A program made the translations under genes and the position numbers. A stretch of 56,061 nucleotides of DNA, taken from contig ONHZ01000037.1 of NCBI GenBank assembly GCA_900317755.1, positions 1-56,061 on the forward strand, given 5' to 3'. Position 1 is the first letter of the stretch. Each line of letters starts with the position of its first letter. Shown one piece after another: positions 43,598-53,480 of the stretch. The notes beneath the pieces are model-generated. The model saw only the letters and a program-made list of their open reading frames with translations. It did no database searches and was not told the DNA's origin. This stretch comes from an uncultured Lachnospiraceae bacterium. Lineage in GTDB: Bacteria; Bacillota; Clostridia; Lachnospirales; Lachnospiraceae.

Positions 43598-45799
43598 TCA
43601 ATATTTTCTTCGTACACCCCACAGTACGATTCCGAATATAATCAAAAATACCGGAAGAAGTACCGAGAATAGAATTCCATAAATCATCACAAGCTTCTGT
43701 GATACTGTGATATAGGAATTATTGTAGGACTTTGATGGAATAGATACCGTATCTGAAATCTTATCCGGAACAGCCGAAGATATACTCTGGCTGAAAAGCT
43801 TCTCATTTCTTCCTGAAACTATCTCATTCGTATTATCAACAAAGGTATATGCACTTCCATAAAGTGTAAGCTGGCCTCCTGCAGAGGTATCTACCCTGAG
43901 ACCTACAGTAAGTGGTCCTGCGATATCACTGTCATCCTTTGTAATTGTACCATCGCTGATATTATTTATATCATCAGCTGTTGTATATGCTCCCTTGATG
44001 AAGGATGAATCGCTTGTCGTAAGGATCGGCGTATATGTATTTCCAGAACCGTCATCGGAATTATACTGCATAGCAACAGAATAAGGTGTGATTACAGAAA
44101 GCTTTCCAATGAGGTCAGTAGTCGCATCCGTAGATTCTACATTTGGAAGAATAAAAAGCTGTGAACTGCTGTAATAATCAGCATCATTCTCGACGACAAT
44201 TCCATCCGGAACAGTAACGCCATATTCTGTAAGCATTGCCTTAAGATTAGTAAGCTTACTTACGGCACTGAATTCGAAGTTGATCATTACCTTTCCGCCA
44301 CCATCAATATAGGCTTTGAGCTTTGTCACATCATTCATCGAGAAATCAGACTGTGGTGCATTAATGATGAGCAGATTGCAGTCATCCGGTACCGCATCGG
44401 TATTTAAGAAACTGAATGAATCATCTTCAAGATTAAGCTTCTGAATCGCAGCTGAAAATGTACCGCTGACGGCAACTTCATCATGGCCAGTAAGTTCATA
44501 AATCTTTGGCATATCCTTTGAAGAAACATAAGTCAAAGCAGAGATGATCTGACCTTCACCATCGTAACCTGTCGTGTAAGACTGGTACGTGCTGTAATCC
44601 ATATCTGTAAGGAAAATGTCGCTTGCTGATACAACCTTAAACCTTTGTGAAGATGCAGCTGTCGTAGCAGAACCTGAAGAGGCTGCTGCACCAGAGCCAT
44701 TAGAAGTTGTAGTTGAATTATTCACAACAATAAGACTGCCTGCAGATAGTGAATCAGAAGTATATTGCTCAGCAAAGGATGGATTTGTTGAAGGATCAAC
44801 ATACTTTACCTTAATATGGCTGTTTGTCTCCTTCATTTCCTGAAGCGTCTTCTTTTCGATATCTGAAACTGCAGACTTCGTGCCATATACATAGATCATG
44901 GTGTCTGTCTTGTATTTCTTAAGATAACTCTTAGTTTCCTTTGAAAGCTTGTAAAGCTTCTCCTGTGTAAAGTCAATCTCACTGTATTTTACAGGAACTT
45001 TCTGAATAAGAACATTTCCACATATTACTGCTGCAATAGCTATGACAATTCCAGTTGCAGAAAATGCTGTGAATGAAAATGTCTTCTTGCTGATCTTGTA
45101 TCTTCTCTTTTCAATAACCTGAATGGTCAGGAAAAAGCATAGGAAGATAATAGATGCATAATATACGATGCCCTTCAGAGATAATACTCCGCTGAATAAA
45201 TCATCACATGGTCCAATAATATTAAATATGGAGACGAACTTTGTGAAAAGGTTGTCTGCCCCGAAATTACTTACCATCGTATTGGAAAACATTCCAAACA
45301 GAAGGATGACATAGGTGACAATCGCAGCGATTATTACATTCTCAAAAAGGGAAGAAATAAATAATCCGATTGCTATCTCAGCAGCTCCAAAAAGGAAAAA
45401 TCCAAAGATAGAAAGATAATTTTCACTTACCGGAATCTCACCATAAAAATGCATTATGAATGGTGTAACGCAGATAATTCCGCAAAGAATTCCAAATATC
45501 AGCAGCATAGCCAAATATTTTCCTGCAACGATTTTGAATACGGAAACAGGTGCTGTATAAAGAAGCTGATCGGTCTTATTCTTCCTCTCTTCTGCAAATG
45601 AACGCATGGTAAGAATAGGAAGCATGATTGTAAATACAATCGCAAGGAATGATAATGGATAATTAACATTGGCATATCCATTTAACAGATTATAGGTTGT
45701 CATCTGGATTCCGAAATAAACAAGGTTTATCCCAAGAAAAAGCCAGCCTACAACGTTCCTGAAATATGAGAGGAAATCCTTCTTAAATATTGCTTTCAT
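43598..45799 (-). CDS. ABC-2 permease fused to GldG-like domain
   Basis: The 733-residue protein combines two parts that are separate genes (gldF and gldG types) in some bacteria. Residues 1-235 form an ABC-2 permease with about six membrane helices (FFLFGAAEIAIGLFISSLF is typical). A further helix near 250-270 leads into a large extracytoplasmic GldG-like domain at about 275-690, with DMPKIYELTGHDE and LIINAPQSDFSMNDVTKLKAYI. A last helix at about 705-725 closes the protein. It overlaps the upstream ATPase gene by four bases (ATGA), so the two form one exporter. The substrate is unknown. A Ser/Gly/Ala-rich loop lies near residues 365-385. Confidence 0.87.
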   Translation of the reverse strand: MKAIFKKDFLSYFRNVVGWLFLGINLVYFGIQMTTYNLLNGYANVNYPLSFLAIVFTIMLPILTMRSFAEERKNKTDQLLYTAPVSVFKIVAGKYLAMLLIFGILCGIICVTPFIMHFYGEIPVSENYLSIFGFFLFGAAEIAIGLFISSLFENVIIAAIVTYVILLFGMFSNTMVSNFGADNLFTKFVSIFNIIGPCDDLFSGVLSLKGIVYYASIIFLCFFLTIQVIEKRRYKISKKTFSFTAFSATGIVIAIAAVICGNVLIQKVPVKYSEIDFTQEKLYKLSKETKSYLKKYKTDTMIYVYGTKSAVSDIEKKTLQEMKETNSHIKVKYVDPSTNPSFAEQYTSDSLSAGSLIVVNNSTTTSNGSGAAASSGSATTAASSQRFKVVSASDIFLTDMDYSTYQSYTTGYDGEGQIISALTYVSSKDMPKIYELTGHDEVAVSGTFSAAIQKLNLEDDSFSFLNTDAVPDDCNLLIINAPQSDFSMNDVTKLKAYIDGGGKVMINFEFSAVSKLTNLKAMLTEYGVTVPDGIVVENDADYYSSSQLFILPNVESTDATTDLIGKLSVITPYSVAMQYNSDDGSGNTYTPILTTSDSSFIKGAYTTADDINNISDGTITKDDSDIAGPLTVGLRVDTSAGGQLTLYGSAYTFVDNTNEIVSGRNEKLFSQSISSAVPDKISDTVSIPSKSYNNSYITVSQKLVMIYGILFSVLLPVFLIIFGIVLWGVRRKY

Positions 45800-46998
45800 G
45801 AATCGGCCTCCTCGTCATCTTTATTTTCATTATTTTCTTCTAATGATGCTTCTTCTGTATCAGAATCCTCTGAAGATGTTACTGTGTCATCTGACGTAGT
45901 TTCTTCTGTGTCAGCTGCTTCGGATTTTTCTGACTTTTCTTCTACAGAATCGTCTTTCTTTCCGAAAAATTTCTTTTTCTTCTTTTCTTTCTTAGCGTCA
46001 GCCTCATCTGCTTCTTCCGATTCAGCTTCCTTTTCAAGCTCTTCCTTGAGACGCTTTTCCTCTTCATCTGACTCTTTCGTGATTTCAAGGAACATATCCT
46101 CAAGCTCATTACCTGTCTGCTTCATCTCGAGGATAACAACATCCTTTGAAGATAATGCCTTTGAAATATCAGCCCTGATATCTTTATCGGTGTCTATAGT
46201 AACAGTATATTTGTAAGTATCCTCTCCTGCTTCATCTGCAATGACATTGACTACATGCTTTACGGACTTTAAAGAAGAAACAGCCTTATTCCTGTCTCCC
46301 TGTGCAGTAATGACAAGCGTCTTTGCCTGATGTACATAATTTGAAAGAAGCGAAGCCTCAGTATTTACGATGAGCTTTCCATCATTAATGATAATGATAT
46401 TATCGCAGATTTCACTGACCTCAGACAGAATGTGTGAGCTTAATATGACAATATGCTTTTCCTTTAAAGATGCAATGAGATTTCTGATTTCGATGATCTG
46501 CTCTGGATCAAGTCCGACTGTAGGCTCATCAAGAACAATAAGCTCTGGATCGCCGACAAGCGCTTCAGCAATCCCAACACGTTGCCTATATCCTTTTGAA
46601 AGGTTCTTAATAAGTTTGTTCGAAACTGACTCAAGACCGGTTAATTTTATTACTCTTTCGAGCTCGAACTTTCTCTTCTGCTTCTCAACCTTCTTTAATT
46701 CTATTACGAACTTTAAGTATTCAGTAACCGTCATGTCTGTATATACAGGCGGAATTTCTGGAAGATATCCTATGTGCTCCTTTGCTCTTATAGGATCCTT
46801 TAAGATGTCAAAACCGTCGACAGAAACAGAGCCGGAATCGGCACTTAAGTATCCTGTCATGATGTTCATGGTAGTGGATTTTCCTGCACCATTCTTTCCA
46901 AGAAGACCATAGATTTTGCCAGGTCTCAGATTGAAAGTCAGGTCTTTGATCGCAGGATTGCCATTATAAGATTTTGACAAATGCTCTACTTTTACCAA
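45796..46998 (-). CDS. ABC transporter ATPase with long acidic tail
   Basis: The 400-residue ATPase partners the permease/GldG protein downstream. The first 300 residues are a standard ABC-2 exporter ATPase: Walker A GKNGAGKST near 35-43, LSKGYRQRVGIA signature, VLDEPTVGLDP Walker B. The last 95 residues are an unusual low-complexity tail of Glu, Asp, Ser and Lys (with KKEKKKKKFFGKK), rare in this class. I place the start at the TTG at 46998-46996 because GGAGG lies five bases upstream of it. The open frame begins four codons earlier inside the ribosome binding site. Inverted repeats around its promoter may be operators. Confidence 0.88.
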   Translation of the reverse strand: MVKVEHLSKSYNGNPAIKDLTFNLRPGKIYGLLGKNGAGKSTTMNIMTGYLSADSGSVSVDGFDILKDPIRAKEHIGYLPEIPPVYTDMTVTEYLKFVIELKKVEKQKRKFELERVIKLTGLESVSNKLIKNLSKGYRQRVGIAEALVGDPELIVLDEPTVGLDPEQIIEIRNLIASLKEKHIVILSSHILSEVSEICDNIIIINDGKLIVNTEASLLSNYVHQAKTLVITAQGDRNKAVSSLKSVKHVVNVIADEAGEDTYKYTVTIDTDKDIRADISKALSSKDVVILEMKQTGNELEDMFLEITKESDEEEKRLKEELEKEAESEEADEADAKKEKKKKKFFGKKDDSVEEKSEKSEAADTEETTSDDTVTSSEDSDTEEASLEENNENKDDEEADS

Positions 46999-47029
46999 AA
47001 CAACCTCCAAAAAGCAATTTACAAAAACA

Positions 47030-47128
47030 TGTCACAGTAACATTTGCTGCGGCTCTTCAGATAAATAATACTTAATAATTCATTATGTAAAAAACTGAAC
47101 TAAAGAACTTTAGCAAAGTACTGTGACA
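47030..47128. promoter_or_regulatory. Inverted repeats around the ABC operon promoter
   Basis: TGTCACAGTA (47030-47039) and TACTGTGACA (47119-47128) are perfect inverted copies 79 bases apart. Between them lie CTAAAG-AA-CTTTAG (47100-47113) and a possible minus-strand promoter, TTTACA then TATTAT with a 15-base spacer, between about 47067 and 47093. The arrangement looks like paired operators on either side of a promoter. The regulator is unknown and none is encoded next to it. Confidence 0.4.
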
Positions 47129-47221
47129 AAAATGTGTTTTAGTTATGTAATTTAAGTTAAAACAAAGCGGTCAAATGTCCCATTGTCTACAGGCAGTGGG
47201 ATATTCAAATTAATTTGTAAG

Positions 47222-48499
47222 TTACCTTACGATAATATCGTCACGGCTTGGTCCGTTTGATACATACTTAATCGGGCAGCCGATTTCCTTCTCAATAAAC
47301 TCGATGTAATTTCTGCAGTTTTCAGGAAGGTCCTCGTATTTCTTTATGCCGCGGATATCTGTCTTCCAGCCTGGGAGAGTCTTATAAACTGGCTTTGCCT
47401 TATTGAGGAGTGGCGTAACAGGAAAATCCTTTGTCTCCTTGCCATCAATTTCATAAGCAACGCAGACAGGAATCTCATCAAGGTAGCCTAAAACATCAAG
47501 AACTGTGAAAGCTACTTCTGTAGCGCCCTGAAGTCTTACGCCGTATCTTGAGGCAACGCAGTCATACCAGCCCATACGTCTTGGACGACCTGTTGTAGCG
47601 CCGTATTCACCGCCATCACCGCCGCGGCGACGAAGTTCATCAGCCTTAGCCTCGTCAAGGATTTCACTAACGAAATCACCGGCACCTACAGATGATGAAT
47701 ATGCCTTTGAAACTGCGACAATGTCCTTTATTTCATAAGGAGGAATGCCAGCACCAACTGCGCCATAGCCTGCAAGTGTAGATGAAGAAGTAACCATAGG
47801 ATAAATACCGTGGTCAGGATCCTTCATGGTTCCAAGCTGGCCTTCAAGAAGAATTTCCTTGCCTTCCTTGATAGCGTCATAAAGGTAAGTTGAAACATCA
47901 CCAACGTATGGTGCAATCATATCTCTATACTCATGAAGAGTGTTCATCAGTCCATCAACAGTAAGCGGATCATGATGATAGAACTCTGTAAGGATGCAGT
48001 TCTTTTCAGGAAGAATCTTCTCGATTTTTGACTTTAATAAATCATCATCGAAAAGCTCGCAGACCTCAAAACCGATCTTAGCAAACTTGTCTGAATAGAA
48101 AGGAGCAATACCTGACTTCGTAGAACCAAAGGAGGCCTTTCCAAGCCTCTCCTCTTCAAATGCATCGAAGTCCTTGTGGTATGGCATAACTACCTGTGCA
48201 CGGTTTGAAACCATAAGCTTTGGCGCAGGAACATTCCTGTCTGTAAGGGACTTAATCTCATCAATGACCTTTGGAATGTCAAGGGCAACGCCATTTCCAA
48301 TAATATTCATAATGTTCTGGTGGAAAACGCCTGAAGGAAGTGTATGAAGGGCAAATTTGCCATATTCATTCACAATAGTGTGACCGGCATTTGCACCGCC
48401 CTGGAAACGGATGACGATGTCCGCCTGCTCAGCGAGCATGTCTGTAATCTTTCCTTTTCCTTCATCACCCCAGTTTGCACCAACAACTGCATGTACCAT
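47222..48499 (-). CDS. purA: Adenylosuccinate synthetase
   Basis: PurA makes adenylosuccinate from IMP, aspartate and GTP in AMP synthesis. The 425-residue product opens with VVGANWGDEGKGKITD (catalytic Asp12 and GTP loop), followed by GGANAGHTIVN, the TSSSTLAGYGAVGAGIPP block, GEYGATTGRPRRMGW and GPSRDD at the end. AGGAGC lies close upstream of the ATG. It follows degV on the same strand. A hairpin TCCCATTG/CAGTGGGA at about 47177-47200 lies after its stop, without a T tract. Confidence 0.96.
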   Translation of the reverse strand: MVHAVVGANWGDEGKGKITDMLAEQADIVIRFQGGANAGHTIVNEYGKFALHTLPSGVFHQNIMNIIGNGVALDIPKVIDEIKSLTDRNVPAPKLMVSNRAQVVMPYHKDFDAFEEERLGKASFGSTKSGIAPFYSDKFAKIGFEVCELFDDDLLKSKIEKILPEKNCILTEFYHHDPLTVDGLMNTLHEYRDMIAPYVGDVSTYLYDAIKEGKEILLEGQLGTMKDPDHGIYPMVTSSSTLAGYGAVGAGIPPYEIKDIVAVSKAYSSSVGAGDFVSEILDEAKADELRRRGGDGGEYGATTGRPRRMGWYDCVASRYGVRLQGATEVAFTVLDVLGYLDEIPVCVAYEIDGKETKDFPVTPLLNKAKPVYKTLPGWKTDIRGIKKYEDLPENCRNYIEFIEKEIGCPIKYVSNGPSRDDIIVR

Positions 48500-48585
48500 G
48501 TTTTAATGCTCCTTCTATTAAATATCATTATTAACTTGGTCGAATAAAAAAGGTATATTTATTCTCCCTCGGAATAATCCTAAAG

Positions 48586-49488
48586 TCACGAGTCCATCGT
48601 GTCGTCGTATTCAAGCATGTCTTCTATAAACGACTGGCTGGATGTAATCGCAATTGAGCCAGGTCCAATGTGGCAGGCGATGGAGAGTGCAAGCGGGGCG
48701 ATCATGATTTTGTGTCCCGGGAAGCGCTCCATTGCCTCTTCACGGAAGGTTTCTGCCTCATGGCGGTTCATCGTGTGAGCCATGGAGATGACGCAGCCCT
48801 TTCCTTCCTTGTCATGGAACCTTTCAGCCTGATCCTTTGCGATCTGGTCAAGCATGACCTCTTTGGCCTGCTTTATAGTACGGACTTTTGCAAAGCTGTC
48901 AAGCTTGTCACCCTGAATCTGAAGAACCGGCTTGATATGGAAAAGCGTACCAATTGCCGCAACTGCAGGTGTCAGCCTTCCGCCCTTTTTCAGGTACTCT
49001 AATGTATCTACCATGATGTAAATCGTAGATTCATGCTGATGTTCTTCAAGATATTGCTTAATTTCAAGCGCAGATTTGCCCTTATCAGCTAATGCCTTGG
49101 CTTCATATACAGAAAGCTTCTGAGTAACAGATATTCTCTTGTTGTCAACTACCTGGACTTTCCCATCATAATCATCGGAAAGTAATGTAGCAGTAGAACA
49201 TGAACTTGAGAGGCCAGAGGACATCGGAATATAAACGACCTCGTCATGATCCTTTAAGAGCTCATCCCACTTATCCATGACATCGCCGACTGCAGGCATG
49301 GATGTGGTAATCCTGGCTCCCTCAGCCTGCTTTTTATAAAAATCCTTCTGCGTAAGGTTTTTTCCTTCGTAGAAAAGCTCATCATTTATGTAGAAAGGCA
49401 TCGGCATAATGTAAACGCCGATTTTATCAGCTTCTTCAGGACCAATTCCGCTGTTCGTATCTGCTAAAATAGCAACTGACATAAACAC
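48586..49488 (-). CDS. DegV family fatty-acid-binding protein
   Basis: DegV/FakB-type proteins bind a fatty acid and, as FakB, present it to FakA for phosphorylation. The 300-residue product has ILADTNSGIGPEEADKIGVY at the start (where the family has TDSTaDL), the TSMPAVGDVMDKW region, YIPMSSGLSSSCSTA with the conserved Ser pair, and IACHIGPGSIAI near the end. No fakA gene is in the window, so the lipid role is by family only. It is the upstream neighbour of purA. Confidence 0.92.
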   Translation of the reverse strand: MFMSVAILADTNSGIGPEEADKIGVYIMPMPFYINDELFYEGKNLTQKDFYKKQAEGARITTSMPAVGDVMDKWDELLKDHDEVVYIPMSSGLSSSCSTATLLSDDYDGKVQVVDNKRISVTQKLSVYEAKALADKGKSALEIKQYLEEHQHESTIYIMVDTLEYLKKGGRLTPAVAAIGTLFHIKPVLQIQGDKLDSFAKVRTIKQAKEVMLDQIAKDQAERFHDKEGKGCVISMAHTMNRHEAETFREEAMERFPGHKIMIAPLALSIACHIGPGSIAITSSQSFIEDMLEYDDTMDS

Positions 49489-49655
49489 TCTCCTAGTTAG
49501 TTGTAATTAAAAAGTTTATAAAAATTTAATATTTGCAACTTGCTTATAATAACACAATTCAAATAAAAAACAAAACAAAAGATTCGCATTATTACAAATG
49601 AAGATGAATGTATATGACTAGCACAGTAATCAATCGTTATTTCAGACATAAAAAT

Positions 49656-49675
49656 AGCCCCGCTTTCACGGGGCT
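49656..49675 (-). terminator. Terminator after groEL
   Basis: AGCCCCG (49656-49662) and CGGGGCT (49669-49675) form a perfect 7-bp GC-rich stem with a six-base loop. On the minus strand it is followed by ATTTTTAT, 17 bases after the groEL stop codon. It is a convincing intrinsic terminator for groESL. Confidence 0.85.
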
Positions 49676-49691
49676 TAAAATTAATATTTAA

Positions 49692-51323
<1,632 letters not shown>

Positions 51324-51327
51324 TTAA

Positions 51328-51612
51328 TTACTCAACTACAGCTAAAATATCTGACTGCTTTACGATGATATACTGCTCATCATCAAGCTTTACTTCTGTA
51401 CCAGCATACTTAGAATAGATGACCTTCTGGCCTTCCTTTACCTGCATTGTGACTTCTTTGCCATCAACAACTCCGCCAGGTCCAACTGCGATAACCTCAG
51501 CCTCCTGTGGCTTCTCCTGTGCAGCAGATGCTAAAATAATACCTGACTTTGTCTTCTCTTCAGCTTCAAGCTGCTTAAGGACAACCCTGTCAGCTAACGG
51601 AACTAATTTCAT
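51328..51612 (-). CDS. groS: Co-chaperonin GroES
   Basis: GroES caps the GroEL cavity. The 94-residue length is standard. It starts MKLVPLADRVVLKQLEAEEKT with the mobile loop near 17-32, followed by AEVIAVGPGG and VIYSKYAGTEVKLD. AAGGAGG lies eight bases before the ATG. A perfect CIRCE operator and a promoter lie directly upstream, so the operon is under HrcA heat-shock control. Confidence 0.98.
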   Translation of the reverse strand: MKLVPLADRVVLKQLEAEEKTKSGIILASAAQEKPQEAEVIAVGPGGVVDGKEVTMQVKEGQKVIYSKYAGTEVKLDDEQYIIVKQSDILAVVE

Positions 51613-51647
51613 AATAAAGTGCCTCCTTGTAGTCTAAAATTAATTTG

Positions 51648-51674
51648 TTAGCACTCGTTTAGATAGAGTGCTAA
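51648..51674. promoter_or_regulatory. CIRCE operator (HrcA site) of groESL
   Basis: TTAGCACTC-N9-GAGTGCTAA is present without mismatch (51648-51656 and 51666-51674). It lies 35 bases before the groES start and just downstream of the -10 box, the usual position for HrcA repression. Confidence 0.97.
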
Positions 51675-51686
51675 TCAACAATTGTT

Positions 51687-51715
51687 ATAATAGTAATATA
51701 TGCAATTACTTTCAA
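51687..51715 (-). promoter_or_regulatory. Promoter of groESL
   Basis: On the minus strand TTGAAA (51715-51710) and TATTAT (51692-51687) are separated by 17 bases. Transcription would start next to the CIRCE, consistent with repression by HrcA. Confidence 0.75.
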
Positions 51716-51754
51716 GTGTGAATATTGCACAAAAAATAATGTTAAATATGAGAA

Positions 51755-52750
51755 TTAATTGTTATTTTTGCGAAGAAGTGCTAATTCATCATCGTCGAAA
51801 CCGGAATCTTCAGGAACAATATCAGATGAAGAAGAATCTTGAGCTGGAGCCCCAGCTTCGAAGCCTTCTGCCTGAGACTCTTTTGATAATGGATCACTGC
51901 CGGAAATTGTTGAATCAGGCTGTGCATTATTCACTGCAGTTTCTGCAGCGCTGACCTCATCTGGTGCTGAAGCAGACTCCGTATTTTTCTTTCTGAACAG
52001 ATTGTTATTATTCGACTTCTTATTATCTTTCGTCTTTTCCTCAGGGATTTCCTTTGGCTCTGCAATTTCCTCAAAATCTGCTTCGATATCAGCCTGCCTG
52101 TAGCTTGATGCTTTATTCTGTATCTCCGGCACTGAATAATCGGCATGGTCATCCTGCTTTTCAGCCTTCTCTGCCTCTTCCTTCCTGAAGTATGCAGAAC
52201 GGATTGCCGTAATAATGATGGAGAAAATGCCAAGGCCGCCAGATGCAATGACTAACGAATAATATAACATCTCATTCTTGGAAAAGTCAGTCTTTATCTT
52301 TGTAAGAAGAAGGATTGCATAAACTAAGATCAGAAGGGCAAATATGAGATTCAGCCACCATGCTTTGCCACGCATGCCCATGAGCTGGATTGTGCTCTGC
52401 AGGATCATAACAGCAAGAACTAAAAGAATCACACCAAGCGCAATGTAAAAGCTTACGTCAAAGCTCTTCGCATTTACAAGAACAACCACACCAATTGCTG
52501 TGACTAGCACGCCCCCTGAAAAATCGTAATTCGTGATTTCCTTATAGCCGTGTCGCACAAAGAAATTCAAAATAAGGTATATACCGAGTGCCAGAAGCAC
52601 ACCGCCTATTACATAGGCAAAATATTCTACCTTCATTGAATCCACAAAAAGCATCAGGAAACCAATCAGCATGCAGAATGCACAGATGATAAGTTCAATT
52701 AGTAATCCTGCAAAACTCCTCTGAGCTTCCTCTTTCTTTTTAGATGCCAT
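51755..52750 (-). CDS. DUF308-like membrane protein with acidic tail
   Basis: The 331-residue protein has six hydrophobic segments within about residues 14-190, arranged in pairs as in the HdeD/DUF308 group. A hydrophilic tail of about 140 residues, rich in Asp, Glu, Ser and Asn (KSNNNNLFRKK, then SSSSDIVPEDSGFDDDE), probably faces the cytosol. Function is unknown. I set the start at the ATG at 52748-52750 because GGAGG lies five bases upstream. An earlier ATG at 52762 overlaps the HAD stop codon and lacks such a site. The gene ends near the groES promoter. Confidence 0.72.
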   Translation of the reverse strand: MASKKKEEAQRSFAGLLIELIICAFCMLIGFLMLFVDSMKVEYFAYVIGGVLLALGIYLILNFFVRHGYKEITNYDFSGGVLVTAIGVVVLVNAKSFDVSFYIALGVILLVLAVMILQSTIQLMGMRGKAWWLNLIFALLILVYAILLLTKIKTDFSKNEMLYYSLVIASGGLGIFSIIITAIRSAYFRKEEAEKAEKQDDHADYSVPEIQNKASSYRQADIEADFEEIAEPKEIPEEKTKDNKKSNNNNLFRKKNTESASAPDEVSAAETAVNNAQPDSTISGSDPLSKESQAEGFEAGAPAQDSSSSDIVPEDSGFDDDELALLRKNNN

Positions 52751-52761
52751 TTTTGCCTCCA

Positions 52762-53421
52762 TTACAGATTATCAAAATAAAGCTTTATATCAGCCGGTTT
52801 CTCAACCACTGCCCTGCAGCCATACTCAATCAGCGTCTTCTTCTCACCAAAGCCATAAAGAACACCAAGGCAGTCGATTCCAAAAGCAGTAGCACCTTCA
52901 GCATCAAAGTAAGTATCACCGACAAGATAGGATTCTTCCTTTTTCATGGAAGGATTTCTTCTGAAAAGTTCTGTGAGGACTTCGATTTTCTTTTCAATAT
53001 TCTTCGAAAAATCCGCACCGCAGATGTCATCAAAATACTTTGCAAAGCCTACTTTTTCTAACATTGCCTGACAGGAAGTTTCAGTCTTCGAAGATGCTAC
53101 AAAAAGCGAATAGCCTTCCTCCTTCAGGCCTTTAAGTGTCACATCAAGGCCGTCATAAGGCTCGCACATAAACTCACCTTTTCTGACATATTCAGCCCGG
53201 TAAATATGCATGGCCTCATCTACTCTGTCAAGAGGAACGCCAAGCCGTTTCTTAAAGGAATCGGTAAGCGGAGGTCCAACGCATTTCCTAAGCACTGGCT
53301 CAGGTGGAACAGGTAAGCCCATTTTCTTCAGGGTAAATTCCAGACAGTAGTAGATACCCGGTGAGGTAAAAAGCAGCGTTCCATCTACGTCAAATACAAT
53401 ATTTTTTATCTTTTGATTCAT
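52762..53421 (-). CDS. HAD family hydrolase (PGP/PpaX-like)
   Basis: The 219-residue product is a HAD superfamily phosphatase. Motif I is FDVDGTLLFTS with the nucleophilic Asp near residue 10, motif II is FVASSKTE, and motif IV is LVGDTYFDAEGA. The helical cap between motif I and II is of the phosphoglycolate phosphatase/PpaX type. Its substrate is open; candidates are phosphoglycolate, pyrophosphate or another small phosphate ester. It sits between the topoisomerase gene and the DUF308-like gene and is probably co-transcribed with the latter. Confidence 0.88.
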   Translation of the reverse strand: MNQKIKNIVFDVDGTLLFTSPGIYYCLEFTLKKMGLPVPPEPVLRKCVGPPLTDSFKKRLGVPLDRVDEAMHIYRAEYVRKGEFMCEPYDGLDVTLKGLKEEGYSLFVASSKTETSCQAMLEKVGFAKYFDDICGADFSKNIEKKIEVLTELFRRNPSMKKEESYLVGDTYFDAEGATAFGIDCLGVLYGFGEKKTLIEYGCRAVVEKPADIKLYFDNL

Positions 53422-53480
53422 TATTCATTCCTATGGTATGATTTATTTCACATGCCAAAATAGCGAAAGTATTATTAATG

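Noticed and set aside
46370-46912. Plus-strand open frame of 180 codons opposite the ABC ATPase
   Set aside because: Serine-rich shadow of the ATPase gene, typical of the antisense frame.
51774-51786. AAGTGCTAATTC resembling a CIRCE half-site
   Set aside because: Only one half is present and it lies inside the coding end of the DUF308-like gene. The complete CIRCE is at 51648-51674.
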